From contig JAIXMP010000018.1 of assembly GCA_025677815.1 (NCBI GenBank), positions 248,001-312,000 on the forward strand: 64,000 bases of DNA, given 5' to 3'. Source of the stretch: Phascolomyces articulosus (taxonomy: Eukaryota; Mucoromycota; Mucoromycetes; Mucorales; Lichtheimiaceae). The notes under the pieces were generated by a model. The model was not told the origin of the DNA. It saw only the letters and a program-made list of their open reading frames with translations, and did no database searches. Both the position numbers and the translations under genes were made by a program. Positions 50,631 to 62,650 of this stretch are shown in pieces (position 1 is the first letter of the stretch; the number at the start of each line of letters is the position of its first letter).

Positions 50631-51725
50631 TGTAAATAAGATTTATTGAGTGAATAAAAAAAAAAGTGAAAAAGAAAGTGTCCAACCGCGTCAAAGAAAG
50701 TTTTGTGATTAATGGGATTAATCGTTTCCAGAAATTAAGTCATAAAAAGAGAAAAAACGGCGGTCCTACAATGCTCAGGGGATTTTCGCCCAATGATATT
50801 TCGATATAGTGGAGCCAATCAAAAAGCTCCATTACATTATTTTAGTCGTAGTACTGTTAGACTGTCACACTAAATCAATAATTCAGAATAAATAAACGGC
50901 TGATCCATACCCAAATATAATAAGAAGACAGAGATATAGCGACTGCAACAACAGAGATACAACGATGACAATAAAAGATAAAGACTGAAAGCGAGCGATA
51001 CAAAACAATAAGATGAGTTAAATAACTATATCGACATTATTTCCATTAATAAACTATAAATTATCCTTAATCCAAATAGACTTCTTGTTCCTTCATATAC
51101 TCGAGTTATGATAAAGACGAAACCAGCGCGAAACTAGATCAATAAGGCGAAAATTTTATATGATGAGAAAAGAAGAGAAGGGAGGTGTTGTTGCTTTATA
51201 TACGGTATCAAAATGCTTAAATATCAATGCTCATTCAAAATAGGAGAACCTTGACTGAATATAAAATATAATAGAACTACGTCATTACAATTTCCTTATT
51301 GCTACAGTAGGTATATATACTTGTTTCATGTTGCATTTGATGAATTTTAAATTTCTATAAAAAAAGATTCCGTAGTGGACTAACTTATCCAAGTGCGAAA
51401 GAGGCGAATAACAACCTGATTTGCATACAATTAATATTTAAATAATTTACATATTCACATCAATCCATTGCAGCTACTACACATCACAGTGAATGTGTAC
51501 ATTATTATATACAACCTATTTCATTGTAAGTAATGATCCTGTAGGTGTGAATATATTTATTAAAACTATTAACTATAAATAATACTTCTCATCAAAAGGA
51601 GCGTTGTTTATAAATTTCGGAATTTTTTTTTATTTGTGGGGTAAACCCGAAAACACGCGACGCGCTTTTCTTCTAAACTTTATTTTTTTGTTTCCTCCAT
51701 CACTCACATTGTAATATGAATCCAA
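50631..51725. other. Divergent spacer between the hypothetical family gene and the Fanzor locus
   Basis: About 1.1 kb with no gene. The right end has a short GC-richer patch (51640-51680, GTAAACCCGAAAACACGCGA) just upstream of the Fanzor ATG, likely promoter. I looked for a terminal inverted repeat matching DNA beyond 58060 and did not find one by eye. Confidence 0.5.
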
Positions 51726-54700
51726 ATGTCGACTTCAACAGCAACACCACAGCAAGCTGCAACCCTGATTAAAGAGGGATCTTTGGAGACAGGAAAACGG
51801 AAATACACAAAAACATCAAAGATTGACAAAGAAACAATTATCGAATTACTAAATGAAGTATTACAACAAAAGCTTAAGGAGATCGTTCATGAAAATGCAT
51901 CAAAATACACCAAGGACGAGTTTGTTACTTTTCTGGAAAAGAGAATCAATTGCCCTAAAGGTACAATGGAAATGGTAGCACAATTAGCCAAATAACGACA
52001 TGGAATAGATCGAACCGCCAAACAAATCAGCAAGATTTTAGGGGGACGACTAAAAGCACCTGGCAGATGATCAAAAAAACATTATGAAAACTGTATAATG
52101 AATTTAAAGATAATGCTTCTACAAACAAATCAACAACAGCAACAGCAACAGCAACAAAAAAATCTTCTAAAAATGACAACGACGACGAAGACAAGGTTGA
52201 TGATAAAAACAAACGCACAAGCTCAATCATCGGGATCAGCAACATTTTACGGGAAGACGTGTCTCATGAACATGTGCAAAAAGCGATCAGTCAAGCTGCA
52301 GCTCATACCACAACGGCTGTCTCAAACGTCAGCGTTTTGGTGAGAATGTCCTTATGCAAGTTGGCTCAGCATCAAATCACTATCAAGGATGACAATGCTC
52401 AATTAAAAAAAGAACAATCTGGCTTCCAAATGTCAAAAGTATTCCCAGCGTCTTTTACCATACGAGATAAAAGACCTATGGATGAAAAGGGGAAGGTTAT
52501 GATTTCAAAATCAAACATTCCATTGAAAGAGAAACTTGAAAAAGTATACAAACCAAAGACTGGCGCCAGTGATCTGCAAAGTCTGTTTTCTAACAATCAC
52601 CTCCAGCACATACAATCACATCATCTCAGGGATAAAAAGAACAGCACAAACGACCCGAATCACCCTTTTTGGTATGATTTAACGTTCAAAAACTGCAACC
52701 TTCCCTCCATACCACAAGGCATAAGCACCACTATAGAATCTGACATAAAGGAGTTTAGTACAAACTTCAAAAACATGTGGGACGGGACAAAAATCTATAA
52801 GCGTGTAGAAAGAAAAGTTATTCGCGTTCTTTTACGACTTCATCTCGCCCCAACACGTGAAGCTACATATATGGAACGTGTAAAAAAAGCAAAGCAGGCC
52901 GCGTCAAAGAAAATGCTAGGTATTAACAAGACGCAACAATCTGATGAAATGGGCCAACCATCCAAAACTCTATCTCGAAAACAAATCAAGTCAAAGATAC
53001 AGCATGAACGTCTTCAAATTAAAAGGCATCAGAAAAAAGCCCAATCCGACGAAAGCAACAAAGAAAAGTACCATAGACGAATACATTCGTGTGAAAAACG
53101 TATACATAAATTGGAATCTTTGATGGAGAATCTAGACCAGGTACTGCCCATATTGATTACTTTTATGATTTTTTTTAAAAAAAGTTAAATGATTTAGATG
53201 ACTTACTAACAACTCTACAGAGAGATGAATCCAATATATATCCCAATGACAAAGAGAGGAGCACGACACCGGAAATACTTAAGGTAATTCATAATTAGTG
53301 CAGTTTTATTATCGACGTAAAAAAATACTTATTTATTGTACTTGTACCTATATCAATATAGTCTGCTGTTCAAGACGCAAAAACTCTTGGTGCCAGTGAT
53401 ATAATCGAAAAATGGGAAAAAGAGGCAGAAGAAGCGGAAGAAATAGAAGGAGAGAAAGATGGTGAAGTAAAAAGGAAAGCACAAGATAGCACTGGAACGA
53501 CGGGAAGTAAAAAGGCCGAAAAAGCGACTGATAAACAGCAACAACAACGAAAGGATACAAGTGCAGGACGTATTCGAATACTGGAAGGTAATACAATACT
53601 TAAATGAAATCATTCTATTTGATGAAAATGTTCCTTAAGTTATAGAATCTAAAGATTATCTGAAATGTTTATAGGTGTGATCAAGGCACTATTAAAAAGC
53701 AAAAAAATTGACCGTGCTGGCAATTTAACCGATGAACAAATCCTAAAAACCAGCCATAACAAATCACTCAAAGCAAATGAAGTAGAGACAATCAAGCTTA
53801 TAACAAATCAACTGCTACCATACTCACCTGATTCAGAATCCATGTGTCTATTGACACAGTTGCCTTTCATCATGTTAGGAAATGCGATTTTGATGGCTGC
53901 TGGGTACAATGATTATGTTCAAGATATTTCCCCTGATGTTCCTCCTCACAAGATTCATACCTTAGCTATCAACCCAGCCATCATATATGAAACATTAACA
54001 CCACATGAAGATGATATTCCTCAGGGTCCATTTCAAGTTACCCCTGTTGGAAGCAGCGAACCAATTACTTCTTCATATGCTGCTCGCAAAGATGGGGACG
54101 CTATGTGGTGGTCTTTCTTCGATTACATGAAGGTCAAGAGATTGTGTGATATGCATAAGATGGTTTTTGCCAACCGGGTGGTGGTTCGTCCTGACAAGAC
54201 AATGTCCTTACTAGGCACAATCAAAAACAATCACACACCAATTATATCAGAATACGAGAAACGACAAAAGAAGAAGCGTAAAAGCAAGAAGAGTAGTTAT
54301 ATCACCATCCTCCCTCATCTTGTAGGAAAACCTAAAAGTCAGTTGGAACAAGATCTGGAATCTGTAGAAGGATCGATCACTGAGCTACAAACAACCCAAA
54401 CTGAATTGAAAAAGCAATCAGGGCAAGCAACCAAAGTATGGCAAACTACAAAAGACGAATTGAAGAATAGCAAGGGCAAAGTGAAACAATTACTTAGCAA
54501 AAAACTAAAAGATGATGTCCAAGAGAAGAGAAAAGCGAATAGTTTGCTCTAGCTTGTGCAAAGGAAAATCAAGGACTTTTGTAGTATGAAATATCAGTTG
54601 AACAAAGTGGCTATCTTTATTGTTATTCTTGTATTATTTAATCTTTTTTTTTTTGCGTTTCTTATTAAGCTCCTTATGTTACCAATAGGCCATTGATCAT

Positions 54701-56461
54701 TATGGAAAAAATGACCCGCCCTCTTCTGTTCCACCTACAACACCAACACCAACTAGAATGCAACATGAAGATATTTCAGCAAATATTGATGTTTCTAAAC
54801 TTGATATGAACAAATGTGTATATGGAGCAACAGATTATGGCCATGTAGTGTTATCTCAAACAGTTCCATTAACGAACAACGATATACGCTTCCATGTGGA
54901 TTTGTACAACAAGCAACAACAACACCAACAACGACAGCTACAAATTATTGATAATATGCAGGATACTGAAAAAACGGAACAAGACGTTGTTGAAAAACAA
55001 CAGCCTGATATGAAACATGATGTATCTGACGAAAAAAGCAAATCACAGGATTTACAACAGCAACACGAGCAGTTTGAGGAAATGCATTGTAACCGGGTCA
55101 TACATTCAAGTCATGAAGTTGATTTTATATCATTGACAGATGATGCTTTAAAAAATGACCAGCTGGAAAAACTAGGGATAATGCTGGATAATGAGATCAA
55201 ATTTATGAAGACAGTGTTTTCCGTTGAAGATCTGAAATTAACAAAACCATTTTCAATAACAAACGAACAAGTCCACAAAGAGTCATTTGCCACGAAGTTT
55301 GCCAGAAGGAGGGAAAAGCGTAAAAAGGTTGGTGACTGAAGATATATAAAAAGTAAAAAGTAAAGTAACCATTAATATATTGAGTATTGTACTCTTTCAA
55401 TATTTCAATAGCGAAAAAAGAATAAGAAGGTTGTTCTTGCTGAGGAACAATTAAAGTCATGCTCTTTTACTGGTATTATTGACCCAGATGAATTATTGCG
55501 CTGTCAAAAGGTAATCATCCTAAGAGTTATATATTTTTGGAATATAGTATGATTGCTCATCATTTTATATATATATATATATATATATGATAGGTACGAC
55601 TTTTTGTAAAAAATGTTCTTCGTGAATTTTACTATTGCCCAGCAACTATGAACGAACATCGACATCAGTACGTGGCGAGTCATAATATTTATGTCAAGCT
55701 GGCCCGGAAAGAACTTTAATATGTTAAAAAATCATGTGCTGCCAAACTCCCGTACCATCGAAAGCAATTAAAAGTAATGATGCTGTAAGTCTTTTTTTAT
55801 TATTCTATTGATAAATGTGTTCAATTCTTTGAATCTATCCTTTTTGATATCATTTCAAGATTAAGACTAACCTTACACACATGAATTAATAGTATTGGTC
55901 TTGCAGGGATGGGTTTCAATACCTTTCTGAAAGGAAGGCCCCGAAGAGGAGGCAAGAGGGTTCGAAAGGCGCACCGCACATCAACAACAGTTGCCTTGCA
56001 GAATGAACTTATGCCAAGTCAGATATGCGTATTTTGTTTCCAACCACCCAGTCTACTGCCAGCAACTATACTCAAAGATGGAAAAAAACAAAAAAAGCAC
56101 TCGCATGGTACGCTTACATGCAACAACAGTAACTGTCCAGCAGTATTAGCCGGATATACTACTTTCAACAGAGATGCTGTTGGCGCAACCGGTATTGGGT
56201 TAGCTGCGGTCACAACAATTTTTTCAAGCGACAAGAAACCTCTCCCGCCCTATAACCCATCAGCATCCACAACTACCACAGCAACTACCACCAGTCATTT
56301 CGAACTGGATCAAATCTATCGTTTGGTCTCGCCATCATCAACTTTTTTGCATGGTACGTAAATTTTTTATACTTCTACATAATAAATTTTATAACTTAAA
56401 AAACATCAAGCTACAAATACTTATTTATTTGTGTATAGGTGCAGGTCAAACATCCATGTAA
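51726..56461 (+). pseudogene. Fanzor (eukaryotic TnpB-like RNA-guided nuclease), probably decayed
   Basis: Exons with coding character: 51726-51960 or longer, 52140-53140, 53185-53283, 53362-53587, 53675-54606, 54689-55327, 55412-55510, 55594-55784, 55893-56353 and 56439-56461. RuvC-I is KCVYGATDYGHVVLSQTVP (Asp codon 54833-54835). Near the end come LIGLAGMGFNTFLKGRPRRGG, a Glu in LQNELMPSQICVFCF, a CX2C...CX4C zinc finger (CVFC, CNNSNC) and FNRDAVGATGIGLAAVTT, the TnpB-type NRD RuvC-III motif. Length and Lys-rich inserts fit Fanzor1 proteins. Breaks: TAA 51993, a frameshift near 52055, TGA near 52089, TAG 54550 and TAA 55717. The first three could be skipped by an in-frame intron 51961-52139 and TAG 54550 by a GTATGG donor at 54436. 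I see no way round 55717. The usual GD at the LIGLAG site is missing. Confidence 0.82.
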
Positions 56462-56689
56462 TTTCATGGACTTTTTCGTAGCACTTTAATGTAGTCACTC
56501 CGCCTTCCCCTAGACATATTATGTGTACCGAAAAAGCAACCGACTAAAATTGTCCTTTGTACCAGAACGTTTTATTTTATAGTTTACTTATTAATTATTA
56601 CTAACAAACAACTTAATGTTGTTTTTATACACGTTTATATAGATCAATTTTTTTTTATCTTAGGAAGAGTTTGTTGTGTTGAGGATATG
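56462..56689. other. Short gap between Fanzor and MULE 3' ends
   Basis: About 230 bp, AT-rich. It starts with a small hairpin overlapping the Fanzor stop (CCATG-TAATTT-CATGG, 56454-56469). It is the region where a Fanzor guide RNA could overlap the 3' UTR, but no structure stands out beyond short stems. Confidence 0.4.
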
Positions 56690-58060
56690 AAGAATCTCTT
56701 CTAGTTGATCACTAGTACTGTTTTAATTTTTTTTTAACTTTTTCATTGCACTTTTCAAGTGCACGAGAAACAAGTTGTTGAAGGTCTTAGTGATAATGAT
56801 GATGATGTTATTTCCTTGCTGTAGTTGTTGAATGTGTTGATTTGAAATATATTTTAAGGGATGAGTTCGAAGTGGTGATTTTCGATGCGGTTGACAAGAA
56901 ACATATGTTTATAAATGGTACGTAGTGTGGCGAAATCAAATTTAAAACAAGTATATGAAACAATAATAAATTGGTCGACAGAAGATTGTTCAAGGGATAT
57001 AGTGTATGAATGATAAGTCAATAATATATGATTTATATTGTAGTCACTGTATTGATATTAAAATAGGAAACATAGCCAACAGCGACAGCATCACTAAGTT
57101 CATATCCACATTGTTTTCTTTGTCGTTCTTTTACTGATAACCACACCACGTTCGATTTGAAGTGCATCTTTCTGAAAATCCAATTCAACACGCTCAGTCA
57201 ATATAAATAAAATACGATTAACACGATGATTTCGAGAACTATCAAGATACAACCTTCGACCAGGTTATTTGTATGAAAAGATGTGTCCTAAAAGATATAT
57301 CGTAAAGTCAGTATTATTATAAATTGCATGACCTGTTATTATAATAGAGTTAAGCAAAAACAGCCTACCTGTCTTCAAGCTTTGCACCGTTTACCTCTCT
57401 TCTCGTGCAAATAATCCGATACATAGCCATAGAAAGAAACACATTTGTTTTGATCATACCATGTAATTTTGAATTGATCCCACAGAGTATCGAATTCTTG
57501 AACATATTCAACAGGCAACAATGAGCTTAAGTTTGCACGAGCTTGGTCTTAGTTGTTTGTTATCTGAGTTCCATTTATAGGTGATTTGACATTACTTGAC
57601 TAGATTTTTTTCCCATGCTCTTTTAATGTTCCAACAATGGCACAACAAAACTTGCACAGCATCTTGATATTCATCACGGATAGGTTTCATTTCAACAGGG
57701 TCAAAATAGACAATATTCTTCAACTATTCAAGCCAGCGAGCAGCCGACACACTTGCTTCTTTGTTTGTAATCATAGAACCAACAGTACAACACTTGTGTA
57801 TAATAGTATTCTTGCAAACAATAATAAACAAGTAACATTCGTTATTATCAATGGGACTTACTGGTTTCGTGGGTAGAATCAATGCAGATTTCATCTTGTC
57901 TTTGTGCCATCCAAGCAGTTGTAAAAACCTTTTCAACTTCATCAATACGCAACAGCATATCGAAACCTTTGGCAGGTCATGCACTAACGAAAAATACAGG
58001 CGTTTATAAAAAAGACCATATGTACTTTGAATCCAGCATCCGCTGGCTGACAACATGAAC
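56690..58060 (-). pseudogene. MULE (Mutator-like) transposase relic with SWIM-like C-terminus
   Basis: Read on the minus strand from 58060, pieces in shifting frames match a MULE transposase in order: AWMAQRQDEICIDSTHETSK (first catalytic Asp region), IIVCKNTIIHKCCTVGSMI then TNKEASVSAARWLE, VLLCHCWNIKRAWEKNL (the C/H motif after the second Asp), PVEYVQEFDTLWDQFKITW, FHTNNLVE, RVNRILFILTERVELDF, and finally FKFDFATLRTIYKHMFLVNRI, which aligns with a SWIM finger that has lost cysteines. Stops (e.g. after RWLE) and at least two frameshifts interrupt it, and the N-terminal third is not recognisable, so it is inactive. It converges on the Fanzor locus with about 230 bp between. Confidence 0.75.
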
Positions 58061-61000
58061 TAAAACTAGTTACGTGTCAAAAAGTACTCCTTTTAGGAGG
58101 GAGAGAGAAAGAGGGTAAACTATATAAGCTGATAAATGGAGCAATGAGGTTATATTAGTTGAGTGATCTTCAAATACTACATCTTCATCTTAAACGGTTT
58201 AAAAACTATTAACTTACCAATGCAAATTAAAAAAAAAAAACATAAAAGAAATGTGCAAAAAGAAAAAGATCTAATAGAAGAGAATTAATCATTAGAATAC
58301 ATAGATAAATATCAATATTCACGCATTAACTTGATGATACACCTCTCCAATACCCAACTAAGCATCATGATAATGAAAGTCATATATATCTTGAAATAAG
58401 CAAAAAAAAAAAAAAAAGGGGGGGCGAGTTTAAAGACACCCTGGGTCAAAGCATGACCAAAAATAGACAAAGGGTAGATATTTCAGTAGGAATGACATGA
58501 TACGGCAAAGGATTAAACCAACATATATGATGAAAGATGGACGATATAGCGTGACGATGAATCGGTACAGCATACATGATAAAAGTTTGTTCAGGGTGGC
58601 TTGATCAACGGGTGTTCATGATGCAACATAAAGTAGAACCAAAGACCAAAGATCATGTGACACAACAAAGAATTACCAAAGAAGGATGGCTTGACACACG
58701 GTAGTAATAAAATGATCCCATAGTACATACGATCAATGGAAACATACAACATAGTGCATAGTATGGGTGACCGAAGGAGGTTGATACGAGAGAGCAACAA
58801 CTTGGATGACTAATAAAGAAGATGGATAACACAAAAAAAAGATTTGTAAGTATTATCAACAGGTAGAAAACACATTATAAATATAATACGATCACGAAAA
58901 AAAAAGGTGTCAAAATAAATTCAATAGCATACCATAATATATCGCACCATGTTTGGGAGGAAAACAACAGAAAACAATGTTATATGACCAAAAAGATGAG
59001 TGAGACGACAGCCGCAGCAAGGATGGATGGATGAAACGATCAACAAAATGGTGAATCAGAGCAGAAACATCTAGACAAGGATGATCATAAAAAGTTTACC
59101 AAGAGAATGAAGGGACAGATGAACCGTGGGAGTTTGACCGGATGGATTGGAGCCAGAGAACCATGGATGGATTGAGCAAGACCTTGTTGCATGATGGATT
59201 GTGATGAAAAGAAATAATGATGGATGATAAATGATTGGATGATTAAATAAATAAAAAAAAGAAAGAAGAAAGAAAAGGTACGGTGATAATTTTTACAATT
59301 TTGGGGGCTATTTTGAACCCTTTTTATACTTTTTCAACATTGAAACAATGAACCATTTTTCAATCCTTTATAGCTTTATCAATTTTGATATATATAAGAC
59401 GAGATGAGTCTTGTTTTAAAGCTAATAACCTAGACTTTTTTGATATATGTTTTTCATTATAATGATATTTGATGATATAGTTATATATTTATTTAAAAAT
59501 AATAAAGTAATATTTTGACAAGATGATCGTATGACAACTTCTAAAAACGGAAATTTCAAAATAGTTGTGACATCTAAACGGAAGATTTTTTTATTGGATG
59601 GGTGATAAAGTTGATAAGAGAGGCTTGCTTTTTTTTAAAAGAGTATACTGGATGATTGATGTATTGATTAATAGGAGGATGATACCATTTCTATGTACGT
59701 AATTAAAGAACAATAAGCATGTTCTTTATATATGTCGGGCAAAGACGGAGAGGATTTTTTTTAAAAAAGAAAGAAGCCATTGAACTTAATTGAATTTATT
59801 GACATGACTTTACTAGACATTCAATAATAAAACTGACACGATTAGAAAGAGAAAAAGATGGGCTTTCTGCCAATATATCATTACAGATCTAAAGTGAATG
59901 TTTTTGTTGAGTTAAAAAGTATTTGAAATGTCATGATTATGGATTACTCATTAACAAAAGTAGAAATTATTATTATGGAAACAATGACGAAAATGATTAA
60001 TGATATCGGATTCAATTTAATAAAGAGATAATATGATGATATCATCTTGTCAAAAGTAATTGTTTTCAAAGAAAATCATGCATAATAATGAATCTTATCT
60101 TCCAGCCAAAACAGGATGATGGTTTTTTTTTAAAAAAAAAACAAGCCATTGAACAAGATCGCGTTAATCGACGTGATGTTACAGAGTAACCATTAATAAA
60201 ATTAGGATGATTATAATGAGAAAAAGATGGGTTCTTTGATGATATATATAATACATAAATGTAGATAATGATTTAAAATTAAAGACTCTTATATGATAGC
60301 AGATCATTAATTAACAAAAATAGAAATAGAAAAATATCTTATCTAATCATGAAAACAATGTCAAAAATGGCCATTAAAAACGAAAAGGATTGTGTGCTTT
60401 ATTCTTTTTTTAATTGGATACCAAATGATAGTAGCAAAGAGATAGAAGACACGTAATAAGGAACAAAATGGACTATAATGGAAATATAATTAATATCTCA
60501 GAAAAAGGATCTTTCTCATGCTATTAAAAGGAAAATCCAATTGGTTTGGTTTTCAGTGTATTATATAATGAGGCTATTATAATAAAAAAAATCATAGAGT
60601 GAGGTGACCCACACTAATATATGATAGATCCACTCATTCATAAATAATCGGTTAAACATGATACAATCAATGATACACTATATTACTCTTGATTTGTTGT
60701 TCATTATTAATAATCTGGAGTACAAAAGAAAGATTGTGAAGAATAGAAAAGAAGTAAATTGATTACTAAACAGGGCAATAAAAAGATATACCTAACAGTA
60801 CCATTTTTTATTACATTCCATTTCATCTCATACAGAAATAATAATTTTTCTGATAAGATTCTTTATCGTGACTCTACTATAAAAGAGGACATGATGCTCT
60901 TTCTAATGCTCACTCTTCCACATGTGCTTAATCATTGCTTTCAGAGAATTTAGAAACTGTGGTGTCCTAAAAATAAAAATATAGAGTATTCGAAAAATAG

Positions 61001-61274
61001 GATTCGTATCCTTGATAATATTGTAGAACACCTGTACATAGAACAATAGAAATAATCTTTATCTTTGATTCTATCTTTATTTACAATAAATCGTATTTCA
61101 AAAGACCTCTCTTTTTTTGAACTATCTATTCTACGTACAACACAGAAACGTATAAAAACAAACATTGAGTACATCAAACCTTTCATTATTAATTATATTA
61201 TATTCCTTGCTTTCACCATTATGATAAGAATTAAAACAGACAGCAAACACATATAGGGTGCACACCTTTTTAAC
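58061..61274. other. Gene-free, low-complexity region right of the MULE relic
   Basis: Over 3 kb without a credible frame. From about 58560 to 59250 it is rich in GATGA/GGATGG words. Two diverged copies of a roughly 250-bp block lie about 360 bp apart (59750-60010 and 60112-60380). The rest is AT-rich. It may hold the eroded MULE N-terminus and terminal repeat. Confidence 0.5.
59750..60380. repeat. Two diverged direct copies of an approximately 250-bp block
   Basis: Both blocks begin with a T-run joined to an A-run, then GCCATTGAAC, a CATTAATAAAA/CATTCAATAATAAAA segment, GAGAAAAAGATGGG, a TATAT-rich part, CATTAA(T)TAACAAAA-TAGAAA, and GAAAACAATG-CAAAAATG. They are clearly related but heavily substituted, so this is an old tandem duplication in noncoding DNA. 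Confidence 0.5.
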
Positions 61275-61870
61275 TTGGTTTATTTCGAAGATCAAGTCTT
61301 TTATATGCAAAATGGTGATGAGGTTTTTTTTACTGCATTGCTTTTTATTTCAAATATACACTGTTGGTTGCCAATAAATTTACATCACTATTTCCATAAA
61401 TGGAAGGCGTTACGTTATAGACAGACAACTAAACGCAACTGTAATGATAATCAACACCTATCTCGCAATCATGTTATATCTTGCTTCAATGTCCATACAC
61501 TTCTTAATATACCATATGTTGTCCCTGATCCGATATCATTCGTGCTCAACTCACTACCAACCAAACGACCAACATCCGATTCAAAAAAACGATACTGGAA
61601 ATATATTTGGCCTCGACTTACTAGACTTATGAAAGAAATTGACCGCCTATGCCATGACGATGACTTGCGAGAAAACGACTCAGATCAACCACTCAGCATC
61701 AAAAATGATTTCATAATGTGGATCGATCAACCAAATACAGATTCAGCTCACAGATCACCTTCTACTTCTCAATATACTCTTACACAGCATTCTTCTGATT
61801 AATCTTTCCCTTTTCTTTTCCTATATCTCAACTATATTAGTATCTACATCAACCAAAAAAAAAAAAAAGC
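61275..61870 (+). pseudogene. 3' end of a LINE-like reverse transcriptase, 5'-truncated
   Basis: A frame ending at 61802 reads SCFNVHTLLNIPYVVPDPIS then FVLNSLPTKRPTSDSKKRYW and KYIWPRLTRLMKEIDRLCHD. It resembles, from memory, the extreme C-terminus of non-LTR reverse transcriptase polyproteins common in Mucoromycota (…LP..RP....KRYW...WP...+....ID.L). No RT or endonuclease motifs precede it, which fits 5' truncation. An A15 run at about 61855-61870 would serve as the 3' poly-A tail. The family call rests on this short segment only. Confidence 0.45.
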
Positions 61871-62650
61871 AAAACATACATATTCGTTAACCAAGTTCAT
61901 TCTTTAAATATATAACAATACCCATATTCTCTTCCTTGTTTTAGCACTTTATTTCCCTTCAGCTAGCATTTTACCCTTACGATAGTTCACTTTTTCTTCT
62001 TTATTCATTTTCCCCCTCTATCTTATGGGGTTTTTTTCACCAGTCCTTGAGATCCGGCTTTAGCGGGTATGCGATTTGCGAAGCGCTTTTTTGAAGCCTT
62101 TATTATTTTGTAAATGATAAATAAACTATATTAAGTTTGATCCAGACAGGCAGCCAAACCAAATCCTAAAGGCGCTTTTCGTACTCCATATAAAACACCT
62201 TAAAAGGGAGCTGAGTTAGTGGCGGCTAATTTAATTTTTTCATGACGTAGATTTTTTTTGGGGATGATTAGATTTTTCGAGTTTGCTGAAGTGATCCACC
62301 ATCATGCTTCGATAATGGTGTAGGTAAAATTGCAGGTAACTAATCTTTTCATTTTAATTTTTATAATAAGATATACTCACTTTTCTTTTATTTAAACCCT
62401 TCTGGATCAATCCTAAATCTAATTAGAAAAATCAGAAAGTTAATCGAAAGCGGCAGGCTATCATCTGTGCATTATGAGCGTTATTCTAATACTCTGGCTA
62501 ATATGGACTGGGTAACTATCCATAACTTTGAGACACTCCTAAAGTCTTTTTTCCAATAGTACAATAATGCCTAAATTAATCTCCACCAAGCAGTTTGACT
62601 CAATAATAGACTATAATGGTAACCTGGTATTAAATCAATCAGTTAATTAC
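61803..62650. other. Noncoding stretch before the tandem repeats
   Basis: No gene. A GC-richer patch at about 62039-62100 and segments at 62400-62560 look unlike the surrounding AT-rich spacer and may belong to the same repeat family as the tandem array, but I cannot align them to it. Confidence 0.4.

Noticed and set aside
56747..56763. Perfect hairpin TGCACTT-TTC-AAGTGCA as part of a Fanzor guide RNA
   Set aside because: It falls in the C-terminal coding remnant of the MULE transposase (SRALEKCNEK), so coding origin explains it.
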